From contig NZ_CAMVPU010000012.1 in assembly GCF_947169445.1 (NCBI RefSeq), positions 27,508-91,507 on the forward strand: 64,000 bases of DNA, given 5' to 3'. This document shows, piece by piece, positions 43,443 through 52,159 of the stretch. This DNA is from an uncultured Butyrivibrio sp. (GTDB lineage Bacteria; Bacillota; Clostridia; Lachnospirales; Lachnospiraceae). A program made the position numbers and the translations under genes. Every line of letters begins with the position of its first letter. Position 1 is the first letter of the stretch. The notes beneath the pieces were generated by a model, which was given only the letters and a program-made list of their open reading frames with translations, made no database searches and was not told the origin of the DNA.

Positions 43443-44659
43443 AGCAGGACAATAACAGTAGAAAATTGCATATAGCCATGTATATAGGCTCTCTTCAGAA
43501 GGGCGGAGCGGAAAGAGTAATGGTTAACCTTGCCAGTTACTTTTTTGAGCAGGGCCACAAAGTGACCCTTGTTACCACCTATCTGGCACCTGAGGAGTAT
43601 CAGGTTGATCATGCGGCCTGGAGGGTGGTTCCTGCAGGAGCTGACAGAGCAGAGCTGGCTTGTGACCCCGATGAGAACCCTGTGTGGATTGATCCTTGCG
43701 GTGGTGAAGCAAACGGCATACAGAGAGTGTTTTCAGCTCTTTTAAAAAGTGAGCAGAAGGGGCGCCTTAAGAACCTTAAGCTTCGAAGTGATAAACTCAG
43801 GAAAATCTGGCGTAAGCTAAAACCGGATGTGGTCCTTAGCTTTATTGGCAAGAATAATATCATGGCTCTTTCTACAGCCACCAGAGAAGACATCAAAGTG
43901 GTGGTAAGCGTAAGGGCTGATCCGTACATGGAATATGATTCCAGATCACTTCGCGCCGGAATGCTGGCAACCTTTGGAAAAGCCAGCGGAATTGTGGTTC
44001 AGACTACAGATGCCAAAAAGTTTTTCCCGGGCTACATCAGACGTAAATGTACTATTTTGCCTAATTCGATCAATCCTGAATTTATCAGAAAGCGTTTTTT
44101 CGGAGATAGGGAAAAGAGCCTGTGCATGGTGGGAAGACTTGATGAGAACAAGAACCAGGCCATGGTCATGGAGGCTTTTTCAGAAATAATAAAAGCCGGA
44201 GATTATAAGGACTATAAGCTTAAACTCTACGGAGATGGTCCGGATAAGCTAAAGCTTCAGCGCTATGCCATATCTCTTGGGATCGGTTCAAATGTAGAAT
44301 TTCTTGGAAATGTAGAGCACGTGGCAGAGCATATTGAAAAAGCATCGATTTTCATCCTGGCTTCCAGTCAGGAAGGCATGCCAAATGCGCTTATAGAGGC
44401 AATGAGTTTGGGAATAGCCTGCATTGCTACGGATTGTCCATGTGGCGGTCCAAGAGAACTTATAAGGGATGGAGAAAACGGGCTACTTGTGCCGATTAAG
44501 GACAAGACGGCCATGAAAGCGGCAATTTTGAAGCTCTTGAAGAATAAAGAGCTTTGTGAGAAAATTGGAAAAAATGCAATGTACGTTCAGGAGAAATATA
44601 GTCCGGACGTAGTTAATAAGGCATGGGAAAGTTATTTGAAGGAAATAACAAAAAGATAG
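43439..44659 (+). CDS. Glycosyltransferase family 4, PglH-like
   Basis: A 406-residue GT4: MYIGSLQKGGAERVMVNLAS, VVSVRADPYMEY, MVGRLDENKNQAMVMEAF, EGMPNALIEAMSLGIACIATD and CPCGGPRELI. It is related to the GT at 40377 but has an extra loop of about 40 residues near 70-105, around DPCGGEANGIQRV. Start and stop are coupled to the asparagine-synthase gene (ATGA). It likely extends a lipid-linked glycan on the cytoplasmic side. Specificity is unknown. Confidence 0.85.
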   Translation: MKQDNNSRKLHIAMYIGSLQKGGAERVMVNLASYFFEQGHKVTLVTTYLAPEEYQVDHAAWRVVPAGADRAELACDPDENPVWIDPCGGEANGIQRVFSALLKSEQKGRLKNLKLRSDKLRKIWRKLKPDVVLSFIGKNNIMALSTATREDIKVVVSVRADPYMEYDSRSLRAGMLATFGKASGIVVQTTDAKKFFPGYIRRKCTILPNSINPEFIRKRFFGDREKSLCMVGRLDENKNQAMVMEAFSEIIKAGDYKDYKLKLYGDGPDKLKLQRYAISLGIGSNVEFLGNVEHVAEHIEKASIFILASSQEGMPNALIEAMSLGIACIATDCPCGGPRELIRDGENGLLVPIKDKTAMKAAILKLLKNKELCEKIGKNAMYVQEKYSPDVVNKAWESYLKEITKR

Positions 44660-44700
44660 TTGTGACCGGTTATTTGTTGCCGGATTAAGGAAAAGACTTA

Positions 44701-46221
44701 ATGCAGTTTAATTCATATATCTTTATTTTATTATTTCTGCCCATTGCGCTGATATTCTATTTTACCCTTCACCATTTTGGAAAAGAAAGGTGGGCCAAGG
44801 CATTTCTCTTAGGAATGTCACTATGGTTTTATGGGTATTTTAACGTATCGTATCTTGCAATTATATGTGCAAGTATTTGCGTGAACTATCTGTTGTCCAG
44901 GGGGATGACAGGAGGAAAAGAGGGCAGGAGCAAATATCTGCTATGGACGGGCATAGTGTTTAATGTAGCGCTGATTTTCTACTTTAAATACTATGACTTC
45001 TTTTTGAGTAACATAAATGCTGTATTCGGAACGGATTTTGTATTAAAGAATATTTTACTTCCACTGGGAATCAGCTTTTTTACATTCCAGCAGATTTCGT
45101 TTATTGTAGATTCTTATAAAGGCGAGACCAGGGATTATTCCTTTTTGGACTATGCCTTGTTTGTGGCATTCTTCCCACAGCTGGTGGCTGGCCCTATTGT
45201 TCTTCATTCTGAGCTTATTCCGCAGTTTAAAGATAAGGCTAAATGGAGACCTGATTTTGATAACCTTTCTGACGGTCTGATTCTTTTTTCCAGAGGACTT
45301 GCCAAGAAGATATTGATTGCAGATACCTTCGGAAATGCTGTAGATTATGGCTTTTCCAGAGCTGCTATTTATGCAACCGGGGAAAGTGCTCTTTCTCCAA
45401 GAGAAATTTTGATCGTAATGCTTGCTTATACCTTCCAGATTTATTTTGACTTTAGCGGCTACAGTGACATGGCTACAGGTCTTGGTGCAATGTTTAATTT
45501 CAAGATTCCTATGAATTTCAATTCACCGTATAAGGCTTTGTCAGTTGCTGATTTCTGGAAAAGATGGCATATGACACTTACAAGGTTTCTTACGAATTAC
45601 GTCTATATTCCCCTTGGCGGTAACAGGAAGGGAAAGGTCAGAACCTATATTAATGTCTTACTTGTGTTTTTGATAAGCGGAATCTGGCACGGTGCAAACT
45701 GGACCTTTATTTTATGGGGCGTTATACATGGTCTTGGACAGTGCTTTAATAAGGCTACCCATGGCTTATATAAAAAGATATATTCGTCCCTTGAAAAATC
45801 TTCCGCAGGAAGTGTGCTGACAGCTATTCTTAAGGCTATCCAGTGGTGCGTAACCTTTATATTTATCAATGTGACCTGGATGCTCTTTAGAGCTGACAGT
45901 ATTAAGATGTTCTGGCAGATGCTGAGGCGTATTTTTGTTCCGTACTACTATGTGGGTAATGAAGTTCTTGAATATTTCAGGATTCCCAAGATTACCTATG
46001 TCTTTAATAAGCTTGGAATAGGCATTTCAGAACATGGCCTTTTGGTTTTGTGCACGACAGTGACTATGCTGGCAGCTCTTGTGCTGGTACTTGCCTTTCC
46101 TAATAATTATGAGAGCAAGCGTAAAAAGAACGTATTTAACCTGCTGGGGACCTGTGCTTTATTGGTACTGTGTATTTTATCAATGGGCAAGATCTCGCAG
46201 TTTTTGTATTTTAATTTTTGA
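44701..46221 (+). CDS. MBOAT O-acyltransferase (AlgI/DltB-like)
   Basis: A 506-residue protein with about 11 helices. LPLGISFFTFQQISFIVDSYKG, FFPQLVAGPI, FDFSGYSDMA and the catalytic GIWHGANWTFILWG with H330 are hallmarks of bacterial MBOATs; a second conserved His is H343. These proteins pass an acyl (usually acetyl) group across the membrane. The next gene is a predicted SGNH-fold partner, the AlgI/AlgJ or PatA/PatB-like arrangement for polysaccharide O-acetylation. AAGGAA precedes ATG 44701. Confidence 0.92.
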   Translation: MQFNSYIFILLFLPIALIFYFTLHHFGKERWAKAFLLGMSLWFYGYFNVSYLAIICASICVNYLLSRGMTGGKEGRSKYLLWTGIVFNVALIFYFKYYDFFLSNINAVFGTDFVLKNILLPLGISFFTFQQISFIVDSYKGETRDYSFLDYALFVAFFPQLVAGPIVLHSELIPQFKDKAKWRPDFDNLSDGLILFSRGLAKKILIADTFGNAVDYGFSRAAIYATGESALSPREILIVMLAYTFQIYFDFSGYSDMATGLGAMFNFKIPMNFNSPYKALSVADFWKRWHMTLTRFLTNYVYIPLGGNRKGKVRTYINVLLVFLISGIWHGANWTFILWGVIHGLGQCFNKATHGLYKKIYSSLEKSSAGSVLTAILKAIQWCVTFIFINVTWMLFRADSIKMFWQMLRRIFVPYYYVGNEVLEYFRIPKITYVFNKLGIGISEHGLLVLCTTVTMLAALVLVLAFPNNYESKRKKNVFNLLGTCALLVLCILSMGKISQFLYFNF

Positions 46222-46244
46222 TCGGGATTATTATTTGGTAAAGT

Positions 46245-47348
46245 ATGACTGGTAAAAGATTTTTTTTAACTAGTTTAATATTGGTTTTGGGAATGCTACT
46301 TGTGTTTGGCATGACTGTATTTGTGGTGGATCCGTTTTTCCACTATAGAGCCCCTGACAAGAGCCTGTATTACAAGCTTTATGATCAGAGGTCACAAAAT
46401 GACGGCATCACCAGATTTTTTGACTATGACAGTATCATTACCGGAACTTCAATGGCTGAGAATTTTAAGGCTTCAACCTTTGATGAACTAATGGATACCA
46501 AGTCCATAAAGGTTTCATATTCCGGAGCAACCTATAAGGAGCTTAACGATAATCTTAAGGTTGCCTACGAATCAGGCCATGAGGTCAGATATGTGCTGCG
46601 CCCGCTTGATTATTCACTTCTCATAGTAGATAAGGATGAGATCAGGACGGATATGGGAGAGTACCCCGTTTGGCTTACCAACAACAATCCCTTTGATGAT
46701 GTTAAGTATCTGCTTAATCGTGAGGTTATAATAAATTATACTTTACCTGTGCTTTCAGGATTTTTTAAGGGACAGGAAGGCGGTTATACAAGCTTTGATG
46801 AGTATAGTTATACCGGTGATCAGAATACCTTTTGTAAACAAAATGCTCTGATAGGAATCGAGTATTTTACAGATGATGCTGTGCAGCTCCCTGCATCGGA
46901 AGATGATATAAACGTGCTGTCGCAGAATATGGAGCAGAATGTTGTTGCCCTGGCAAGGCAGCATCCTGAGACAACATTTTTATATTTTTTCCCGCCATAT
47001 TCCATGGCGTACTGGGGAAAGCTTAGAAACGAAGGCAATCTGGAACAGATGCTTGATTATAAGAAACTGGCTATTGATCAGATGCTTGAGTGTGATAACA
47101 TCCATATTTACAGCTTCAGTCTGTATGCAGATATAACTGAAAACCTTGAGAATTACAGGGATATGGCGCATTATTCTCCAGAAGTCAACGAGATGATAAT
47201 AGAGAATATCGCAGCGGCGGAAAAAGCGTCTGAGGATCATTATCCGCAATATGGCAGGATAACCCGTTCCAATGTGGAGGATTATCTTGAGATGGAAAAG
47301 AATTACTTAGAAACTTTTGACTACACTAAACTGCTTGAAGAGGAATAA
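46245..47348 (+). CDS. SGNH-like O-acyltransferase partner of the MBOAT protein
   Basis: A 367-residue protein with one N-terminal helix (about 8-30) and the rest outside the membrane. The GTS motif in ITGTSMAENF puts the likely nucleophile at S69. RDMAHYSPEVNEMI near the C-terminus gives the D306-x2-H309 pair expected for the SGNH/GDSL triad, as in AlgJ, AlgX and DltD. It would receive the acyl group from the adjacent MBOAT and place it on the exported glycan. Overall similarity to named families is weak, so the call rests on motif geometry and its neighbour. Confidence 0.72.
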   Translation: MTGKRFFLTSLILVLGMLLVFGMTVFVVDPFFHYRAPDKSLYYKLYDQRSQNDGITRFFDYDSIITGTSMAENFKASTFDELMDTKSIKVSYSGATYKELNDNLKVAYESGHEVRYVLRPLDYSLLIVDKDEIRTDMGEYPVWLTNNNPFDDVKYLLNREVIINYTLPVLSGFFKGQEGGYTSFDEYSYTGDQNTFCKQNALIGIEYFTDDAVQLPASEDDINVLSQNMEQNVVALARQHPETTFLYFFPPYSMAYWGKLRNEGNLEQMLDYKKLAIDQMLECDNIHIYSFSLYADITENLENYRDMAHYSPEVNEMIIENIAAAEKASEDHYPQYGRITRSNVEDYLEMEKNYLETFDYTKLLEEE

Positions 47349-47350
47349 AT

Positions 47351-49246
47351 ATGTGCGGAATAGCGGGACTTATAGGCTTTAAGGCAGATGCAAGAGATAA
47401 TATACACAGAATGAATGAGAGAATGCTTCATCGAGGACCTGATGATGAGGGCATTTTCATAAGTAACGATAAAAAGGTTGCTTTGGGGCACAGAAGACTT
47501 TCTATTCTGGATCTGTCACAAAATGGTGCTCAGCCGATGGTTTCCCATAGCGGGAAAATGGTGATGGTCTACAATGGAGAAATCTATAACAATAAAGTCC
47601 TTAAGGACAGGCTCTTAAAAGAAGGAAAAGTATCTGAATTCAGAGGAACCTCAGATACAGAGGTTCTTTTGGAAGCAATAGAGCATTACGGCATTAAGGA
47701 AGCTCTTATTCAGAGTAAGGGAATGTTCGGAATTGCTGTCTATGACAAGGAGAAAAACACAGTAACTCTTGCAAGGGACAGAGTGGGTGAGAAACCGCTT
47801 TATTATGGCATTGTGGGAGGCGCCTTTGCTTTTGCTTCTGATATAGGGTGCCTTAGGATTGTTGATGATTTTGATAATGCCATAAACACAGATGTTTTGG
47901 ATATATATTTTACTGAAGGCTATATTCCTGCTCCCTATTCAATTTATAAGGGGATAAGCAAGCTTGAAGCAGGAACCTTCATGACAGTAGATGTTGATAG
48001 CTTTGAAACTCATACTGAGAGCTACTGGTCAATGATGGAAGTGGCTAAAAGAGGTCAAAATAATCAGTTTAAGGGAACCAGACAGGAAGCTGCCGATGAA
48101 CTTGAAAGACTGCTCAAGGATTCCATCAGGGATCAGATGGTGGCAGATGTTCCTGTTGGAGCTTTCCTTTCAGCAGGTATAGACAGCAGCACCATTGTAG
48201 CGCTTATGCAGGAGCTTGCACCAGGTAAGGTTCGTACTTTTACCATCGGTATGGAGGATAAGGCATACAATGAAGCTGTGATCGCAGGACAGATAGCGCA
48301 GCATCTTGGAACACAGCATACGGAGCAGTACATAACAGAAAATGACGCCAAGAAGGTAATTCCGGGACTTGCTAAGATGTTTGGAGAACCCTTTGCTGAC
48401 TCTTCGCAGATACCAACATATCTTGTCAGCAAAATGACAAGAGAGCATGTGACAGTATCTCTGTCCGGAGATGCGGGAGATGAGCTCTTTTGCGGATATA
48501 CCTCATATGCTTCCATTAGCAGGATCTGGGGCAAGATGCACGGTGTGCCATACTGGATCAGAAAACCTGTCAGCAGCCTTGTGCTTCACAGCCCTCTCAT
48601 AAATAAGGATATTTACAGGATAAAGGGCACACTTCTTGGAGCTAAAGGACCTTGCGACATTCATAGAATGGAGCATGAGACTGATCCGATAACACCTAAG
48701 ATTGCACTTACAAATGGAAATATCCCATATAAGTATACAGAACTTCCAAATGATTACATGGACGAAGTTAACCACGAATGTATGCTTATGGATATGCTGG
48801 TCTACCATCCTGATGATATTCTGGTCAAGGTAGATAGAACAGCCATGGCGGTGTCTCTTGAAACCCGTGTTCCGATGCTGGATCGTGACGTGGTGGAATT
48901 TGCATGGACTCTTCCGATCGATTACCTCAAGCAGGGAGATGTTGGCAAGCTGGTTCTAAGGGATGTCTTATACAAGTATGTTCCAAGGCAGCTTATGGAA
49001 AGACCTAAGAAGGGATTTTCTATTCCAATAGAAAAATGGCTTCTTGAGCCGCAGCTTAGGTCCTGGGCAGAGAGTCTTATCAGTGATGAGAAGATAAAGG
49101 CGCAGGGAATTTTGAATCCGGAGATTGTAAGGAAAATCTGGACTGATTTTACAGAAAGAGGAATATATAGGATCCAGATATGGTATATCCTCATGTTCCA
49201 GCAGTGGTATGAGAATGAGTATACAACAGGGTTACTGTTCAGATAG
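47351..49246 (+). CDS. asnB: Asparagine-synthase-like glutamine amidotransferase (copy 2)
   Basis: A 631-residue AsnB-like protein: MCGIAGLI with Cys2, HRGPDDEG, YNGEIYN, then the synthetase domain with SGDAGDELFCGYT and RVPMLDRDVVEFA. The pyrophosphatase loop reads SAGIDSS (274-280), with Ala where the usual motif has the second Gly of SGGxDSS; copy 1 keeps the Gly. It probably amidates a sugar carboxylate, like copy 1. The last codons (GLLFR and the stop) lie inside a repeat fragment related to the inverted-repeat element at 54049, so its native C-terminus may have been altered. GAGGAA lies just upstream of the ATG. Confidence 0.86.
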   Translation: MCGIAGLIGFKADARDNIHRMNERMLHRGPDDEGIFISNDKKVALGHRRLSILDLSQNGAQPMVSHSGKMVMVYNGEIYNNKVLKDRLLKEGKVSEFRGTSDTEVLLEAIEHYGIKEALIQSKGMFGIAVYDKEKNTVTLARDRVGEKPLYYGIVGGAFAFASDIGCLRIVDDFDNAINTDVLDIYFTEGYIPAPYSIYKGISKLEAGTFMTVDVDSFETHTESYWSMMEVAKRGQNNQFKGTRQEAADELERLLKDSIRDQMVADVPVGAFLSAGIDSSTIVALMQELAPGKVRTFTIGMEDKAYNEAVIAGQIAQHLGTQHTEQYITENDAKKVIPGLAKMFGEPFADSSQIPTYLVSKMTREHVTVSLSGDAGDELFCGYTSYASISRIWGKMHGVPYWIRKPVSSLVLHSPLINKDIYRIKGTLLGAKGPCDIHRMEHETDPITPKIALTNGNIPYKYTELPNDYMDEVNHECMLMDMLVYHPDDILVKVDRTAMAVSLETRVPMLDRDVVEFAWTLPIDYLKQGDVGKLVLRDVLYKYVPRQLMERPKKGFSIPIEKWLLEPQLRSWAESLISDEKIKAQGILNPEIVRKIWTDFTERGIYRIQIWYILMFQQWYENEYTTGLLFR

Positions 49247-49288
49247 AAATGTGCACTAAGCTGCGCATTTCGTGAGAACTTGATGCAG
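49231..49288 (+). repeat. Half-copy of the inverted-repeat element
   Basis: Bases 49231-49288 align without gaps to 54049-54106 (51 of 58 identical). They include the complete 11-bp end GTTACTGTTCA and the GAAATGTGCA/TGCGCATTTC hairpin, where one C-G pair has become a T-G wobble. The right half and right terminal repeat are missing, and no flanking duplication is seen. It covers the stop codon of copy 2 of asnB and lies 17 bases before a good promoter. Confidence 0.8.
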
Positions 49289-49305
49289 AACTATACAGGA
49301 GCAAA

Positions 49306-49335
49306 TTGTACAAGATAGCCCATCTAGGGTATAAT
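49306..49335 (+). promoter_or_regulatory. Promoter for the GT11 / second exporter block
   Basis: TTGTAC (49306-49311), an 18-base spacer and a perfect TATAAT (49330-49335) give the best + strand promoter match in the window, about 40 bases before ATG 49376. It suggests a new transcription unit beginning with the fucosyltransferase-like gene. Confidence 0.65.
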
Positions 49336-49375
49336 GTGCTTAATTGTATGTATTATCTTATGAAGGTGACAGTGT

Positions 49376-50248
49376 ATGATAATTATTCAGCTTAAGGGCG
49401 GTCTGGGCAATCAGATGTTCCAGTATGCTTTGTATATGGAATTAAAGAGCAGAGGCAAGGAAGTTAAGATTGATGACGAGACCGGCTTTGTGGATGATAA
49501 GCTTAGAATCCCTGTTTTGCAGAGATTCGGAATAGAGTATGACAGAGCCACAAGGGAAGAGGTTGTGCAGATAACTGATTCCAAGATGGATATCTTTAGC
49601 CGTATCAGGAGGAAGCTCACAGGCAGGAAAACCTTTAGGATAGATGAGGAATCAGGACTCTTTGATCCTAAGATTTTAGAGCTTGATGAAGCTTACCTTG
49701 TGGGCTACTGGCAGAGTGACAAATATTTTCCAAGTGAAGATGTTAAGGCACAGCTTAAGGAGACCTTTGAGAAGCGTCCGCAGGAAATCATGCAGGACAG
49801 CGTTAGCTGGACTACTCTACAGCAGATAGAATGCTGTGAATCAGTGAGCCTTCACATCAGAAGAACAGACTATATAGATGAGGAGCACATCCATATTCAT
49901 AATATATGCACCGAGAATTACTATAAGAGTGCTATAGACAGCATCAGAAAGCGGTATCCGGGAGCTGTATTCTTTATATTCACTGATGACAAGGAATGGT
50001 GCAAGGAGCATTTCCGTGGACCTAAGTTCTTTGTGGTTGAATTGGATGAGAATATCAATACAGATATTGCCGAGATGATGCTTATGAGTAAGTGTAAGCA
50101 CCACATCATGGCTAACAGTTCCTTTAGCTGGTGGTCTGCTTGGCTCAACGATAATCCGGGCAAAATAGTGATCGCGCCTGAGAAGTGGATCAATAACAGA
50201 AAAATGGATGACATCTATACAGACAGAATGACTAAGATGGCCATCTAA
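49376..50248 (+). CDS. GT11 alpha-1,2-fucosyltransferase-like (copy 1)
   Basis: A 290-residue GT-B inverting transferase of the GT11 family. The start IIIQLKGGLGNQMFQYALY, the GDP-binding motif HIRRTDY (160-166) and NSSFSWWSAWLN are standard. GT11 enzymes usually place L-fucose alpha-1,2 on galactose, though other 6-deoxy sugars are known as well. AAGGTG lies seven bases before ATG 49376. No GDP-fucose synthesis genes are in the window. A paralogue is at 61870 and a divergent relative at 53013. Confidence 0.9.
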   Translation: MIIIQLKGGLGNQMFQYALYMELKSRGKEVKIDDETGFVDDKLRIPVLQRFGIEYDRATREEVVQITDSKMDIFSRIRRKLTGRKTFRIDEESGLFDPKILELDEAYLVGYWQSDKYFPSEDVKAQLKETFEKRPQEIMQDSVSWTTLQQIECCESVSLHIRRTDYIDEEHIHIHNICTENYYKSAIDSIRKRYPGAVFFIFTDDKEWCKEHFRGPKFFVVELDENINTDIAEMMLMSKCKHHIMANSSFSWWSAWLNDNPGKIVIAPEKWINNRKMDDIYTDRMTKMAI

Positions 50249-50308
50249 AGTGATGCATGTATTCAAGCTATGTATATGCCATTAATAAAAAATAGATAGG
50301 AAATAAAA

Positions 50309-52111
50309 ATGAGCAACAACACTGAATCCAAGAAGATATCACTTCTTGCGAAGATTAGGTTTATATTTGATAAAAAGCAAAAAGGACAGCTGGTAGTACT
50401 GGCTGTCCTTATACTGATTGGTGGTATTTTTGAGACTCTGGGAGTATCCATGATGCTTCCTGTGGTTTCGATAATACTCAATCCTGATGCACTTCACGAA
50501 AGCATCAATAAGGTTCCTGTACTTAAAAATATTGTGGATACCTTTGGCCTTCAGGATGATAAGAGAATGGCGATCACGCTGCTTCTTATCATGATCATTT
50601 TATTTGTGGTTAAAAACTTGTATCTGCTGTTTTTGGTACATAAGCAGAATGACTTTATCTCTCACGCGAGAAACGACATGATCAGCCGTGTCCTTAGAGA
50701 GTTTCTTAACAGACCTTATGAGGATTATCTTGGCGCTGATATTCCTACAGTTTTTAGAATTACAGACAGTGATATTCCGAGACTGTTTAACCTGATGCTG
50801 GCTCTTTTGCAGCTGTGTACTGAGCTTGTAGTATCTGTCAGCCTGGGCCTTGTACTTCTTCGTGTTAACTGGAGCATGACAGTTATGATAGTTCTGGTAC
50901 TTATAGTGCTTACTATCATCAACACCAAGCTTCTTAAGCCTAAGCTCAACGATATAGGGCGCGTTAGTCAGGAGATTCAGTCCAGGATTGCCAAGTGGAG
51001 AATTGAAGCTATCTATGGACTTAAGGATGTTAAGGTCTTAAACAGACAGGATTTCTTTATCAGAAATTACTATGAATCAGGTAAAGTTGGGGCAGATCTG
51101 TCCAGAAACTATGCAGTTCTTAATTCTGTTCCCAGATCAATGATCGAAACTGTTTTTATGGCTGTTGTCCTTTTGTTTATCCTTGTTTACATTGCAAGGG
51201 GAGGAGATGCGACACTCTTGCTTCCTCAGCTTACAGCCTTTGGTGTTGCGGCAATCAGAATTATGCCTTCAGCCAACAGAATTAATACTTATATCACAGA
51301 GATAGCCTATAACCAGTATAGCCTTGATTATGTGTACAATAATCTCACAGAGTCCATGAAGACTGACAAGGCTATGCGTGCTGAGAGAAGTGCCATTGCA
51401 GGCCCTCCTCTTAAACTTCAAAAAGAAATTGAGCTTAAGAATATTACCTTTGCATACCCTGATGCTGAAAGCAACATCTTTACCGACGCAAATATGCTTG
51501 TTCCCAAGGGCAAGTCTGTAGGTATCATGGGAGCATCAGGTGCAGGAAAATCAACAATTGTGGATATTTTGCTCGGACTTCTTCACATTCAGGGCGGCGA
51601 GATTCTGTGTGATGGTACAAATGTATTTAGTAATTATGATTCATGGCTTGCACAGATAGGATATATTCCTCAGACAATTTACATGGTGGATGAGTCAATA
51701 AGGGACAATATTGCTTTCGGTATAGATTCTGACAAGATTGATGAAGACAGAATCTGGGAAGTAATGGAAGAGGCCCAGCTGGCAGATTTCGTCAGAACTC
51801 TCCCTGAGGGACTTGATACCAAGATTGGAGACAGAGGAGTTCGCTTATCAGGTGGACAGAGGCAGAGAATTGGTATTGCGAGAGCTCTTTATCACAATCC
51901 TGAAATCCTTGTCTTTGATGAGGCTACAAGTGCTCTTGATAATGAGACAGAGGCAGCAGTTATGGAGGCTATCAACAGCTTCCATGGCAAAAAGACAATG
52001 GTTATCATTGCCCACAGACTTAATACAATTGCTAATTGCGATCTTATTTACGAGGTCAGCAATGAGAAAATTCAGAGAACTACTTTGGCCGGGCGTACAA
52101 TTATTCAGTAA
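50309..52111 (+). CDS. PglK-like ABC exporter / flippase (copy 2)
   Basis: A 600-residue half-transporter. The membrane domain begins KKQKGQLVVLAVLILIGGIF, clearly paralogous to the exporter at 14396. The ATPase domain has Walker A GASGAGKST (about 408-416), LSGGQRQRIG (about 514-523), Walker B ILVFDEATSALD and the H-loop IIAHRL. It should flip lipid-linked oligosaccharides as a homodimer. The presence of two such exporters plus a Wzx flippase suggests separate substrates. AGGAA lies before ATG 50309. Confidence 0.8.
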   Translation: MSNNTESKKISLLAKIRFIFDKKQKGQLVVLAVLILIGGIFETLGVSMMLPVVSIILNPDALHESINKVPVLKNIVDTFGLQDDKRMAITLLLIMIILFVVKNLYLLFLVHKQNDFISHARNDMISRVLREFLNRPYEDYLGADIPTVFRITDSDIPRLFNLMLALLQLCTELVVSVSLGLVLLRVNWSMTVMIVLVLIVLTIINTKLLKPKLNDIGRVSQEIQSRIAKWRIEAIYGLKDVKVLNRQDFFIRNYYESGKVGADLSRNYAVLNSVPRSMIETVFMAVVLLFILVYIARGGDATLLLPQLTAFGVAAIRIMPSANRINTYITEIAYNQYSLDYVYNNLTESMKTDKAMRAERSAIAGPPLKLQKEIELKNITFAYPDAESNIFTDANMLVPKGKSVGIMGASGAGKSTIVDILLGLLHIQGGEILCDGTNVFSNYDSWLAQIGYIPQTIYMVDESIRDNIAFGIDSDKIDEDRIWEVMEEAQLADFVRTLPEGLDTKIGDRGVRLSGGQRQRIGIARALYHNPEILVFDEATSALDNETEAAVMEAINSFHGKKTMVIIAHRLNTIANCDLIYEVSNEKIQRTTLAGRTIIQ

Positions 52112-52159
52112 TTGGCGCTTTGGATTTTTGCTTTAAATAGGCAGAGTGGAAAGCGATTC

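Noticed and set aside
49223..49230. Target duplication for the partial repeat copy
   Set aside because: The eight bases before its left end are not repeated downstream; only a loose ATAC...AGG similarity is seen, which is not enough.
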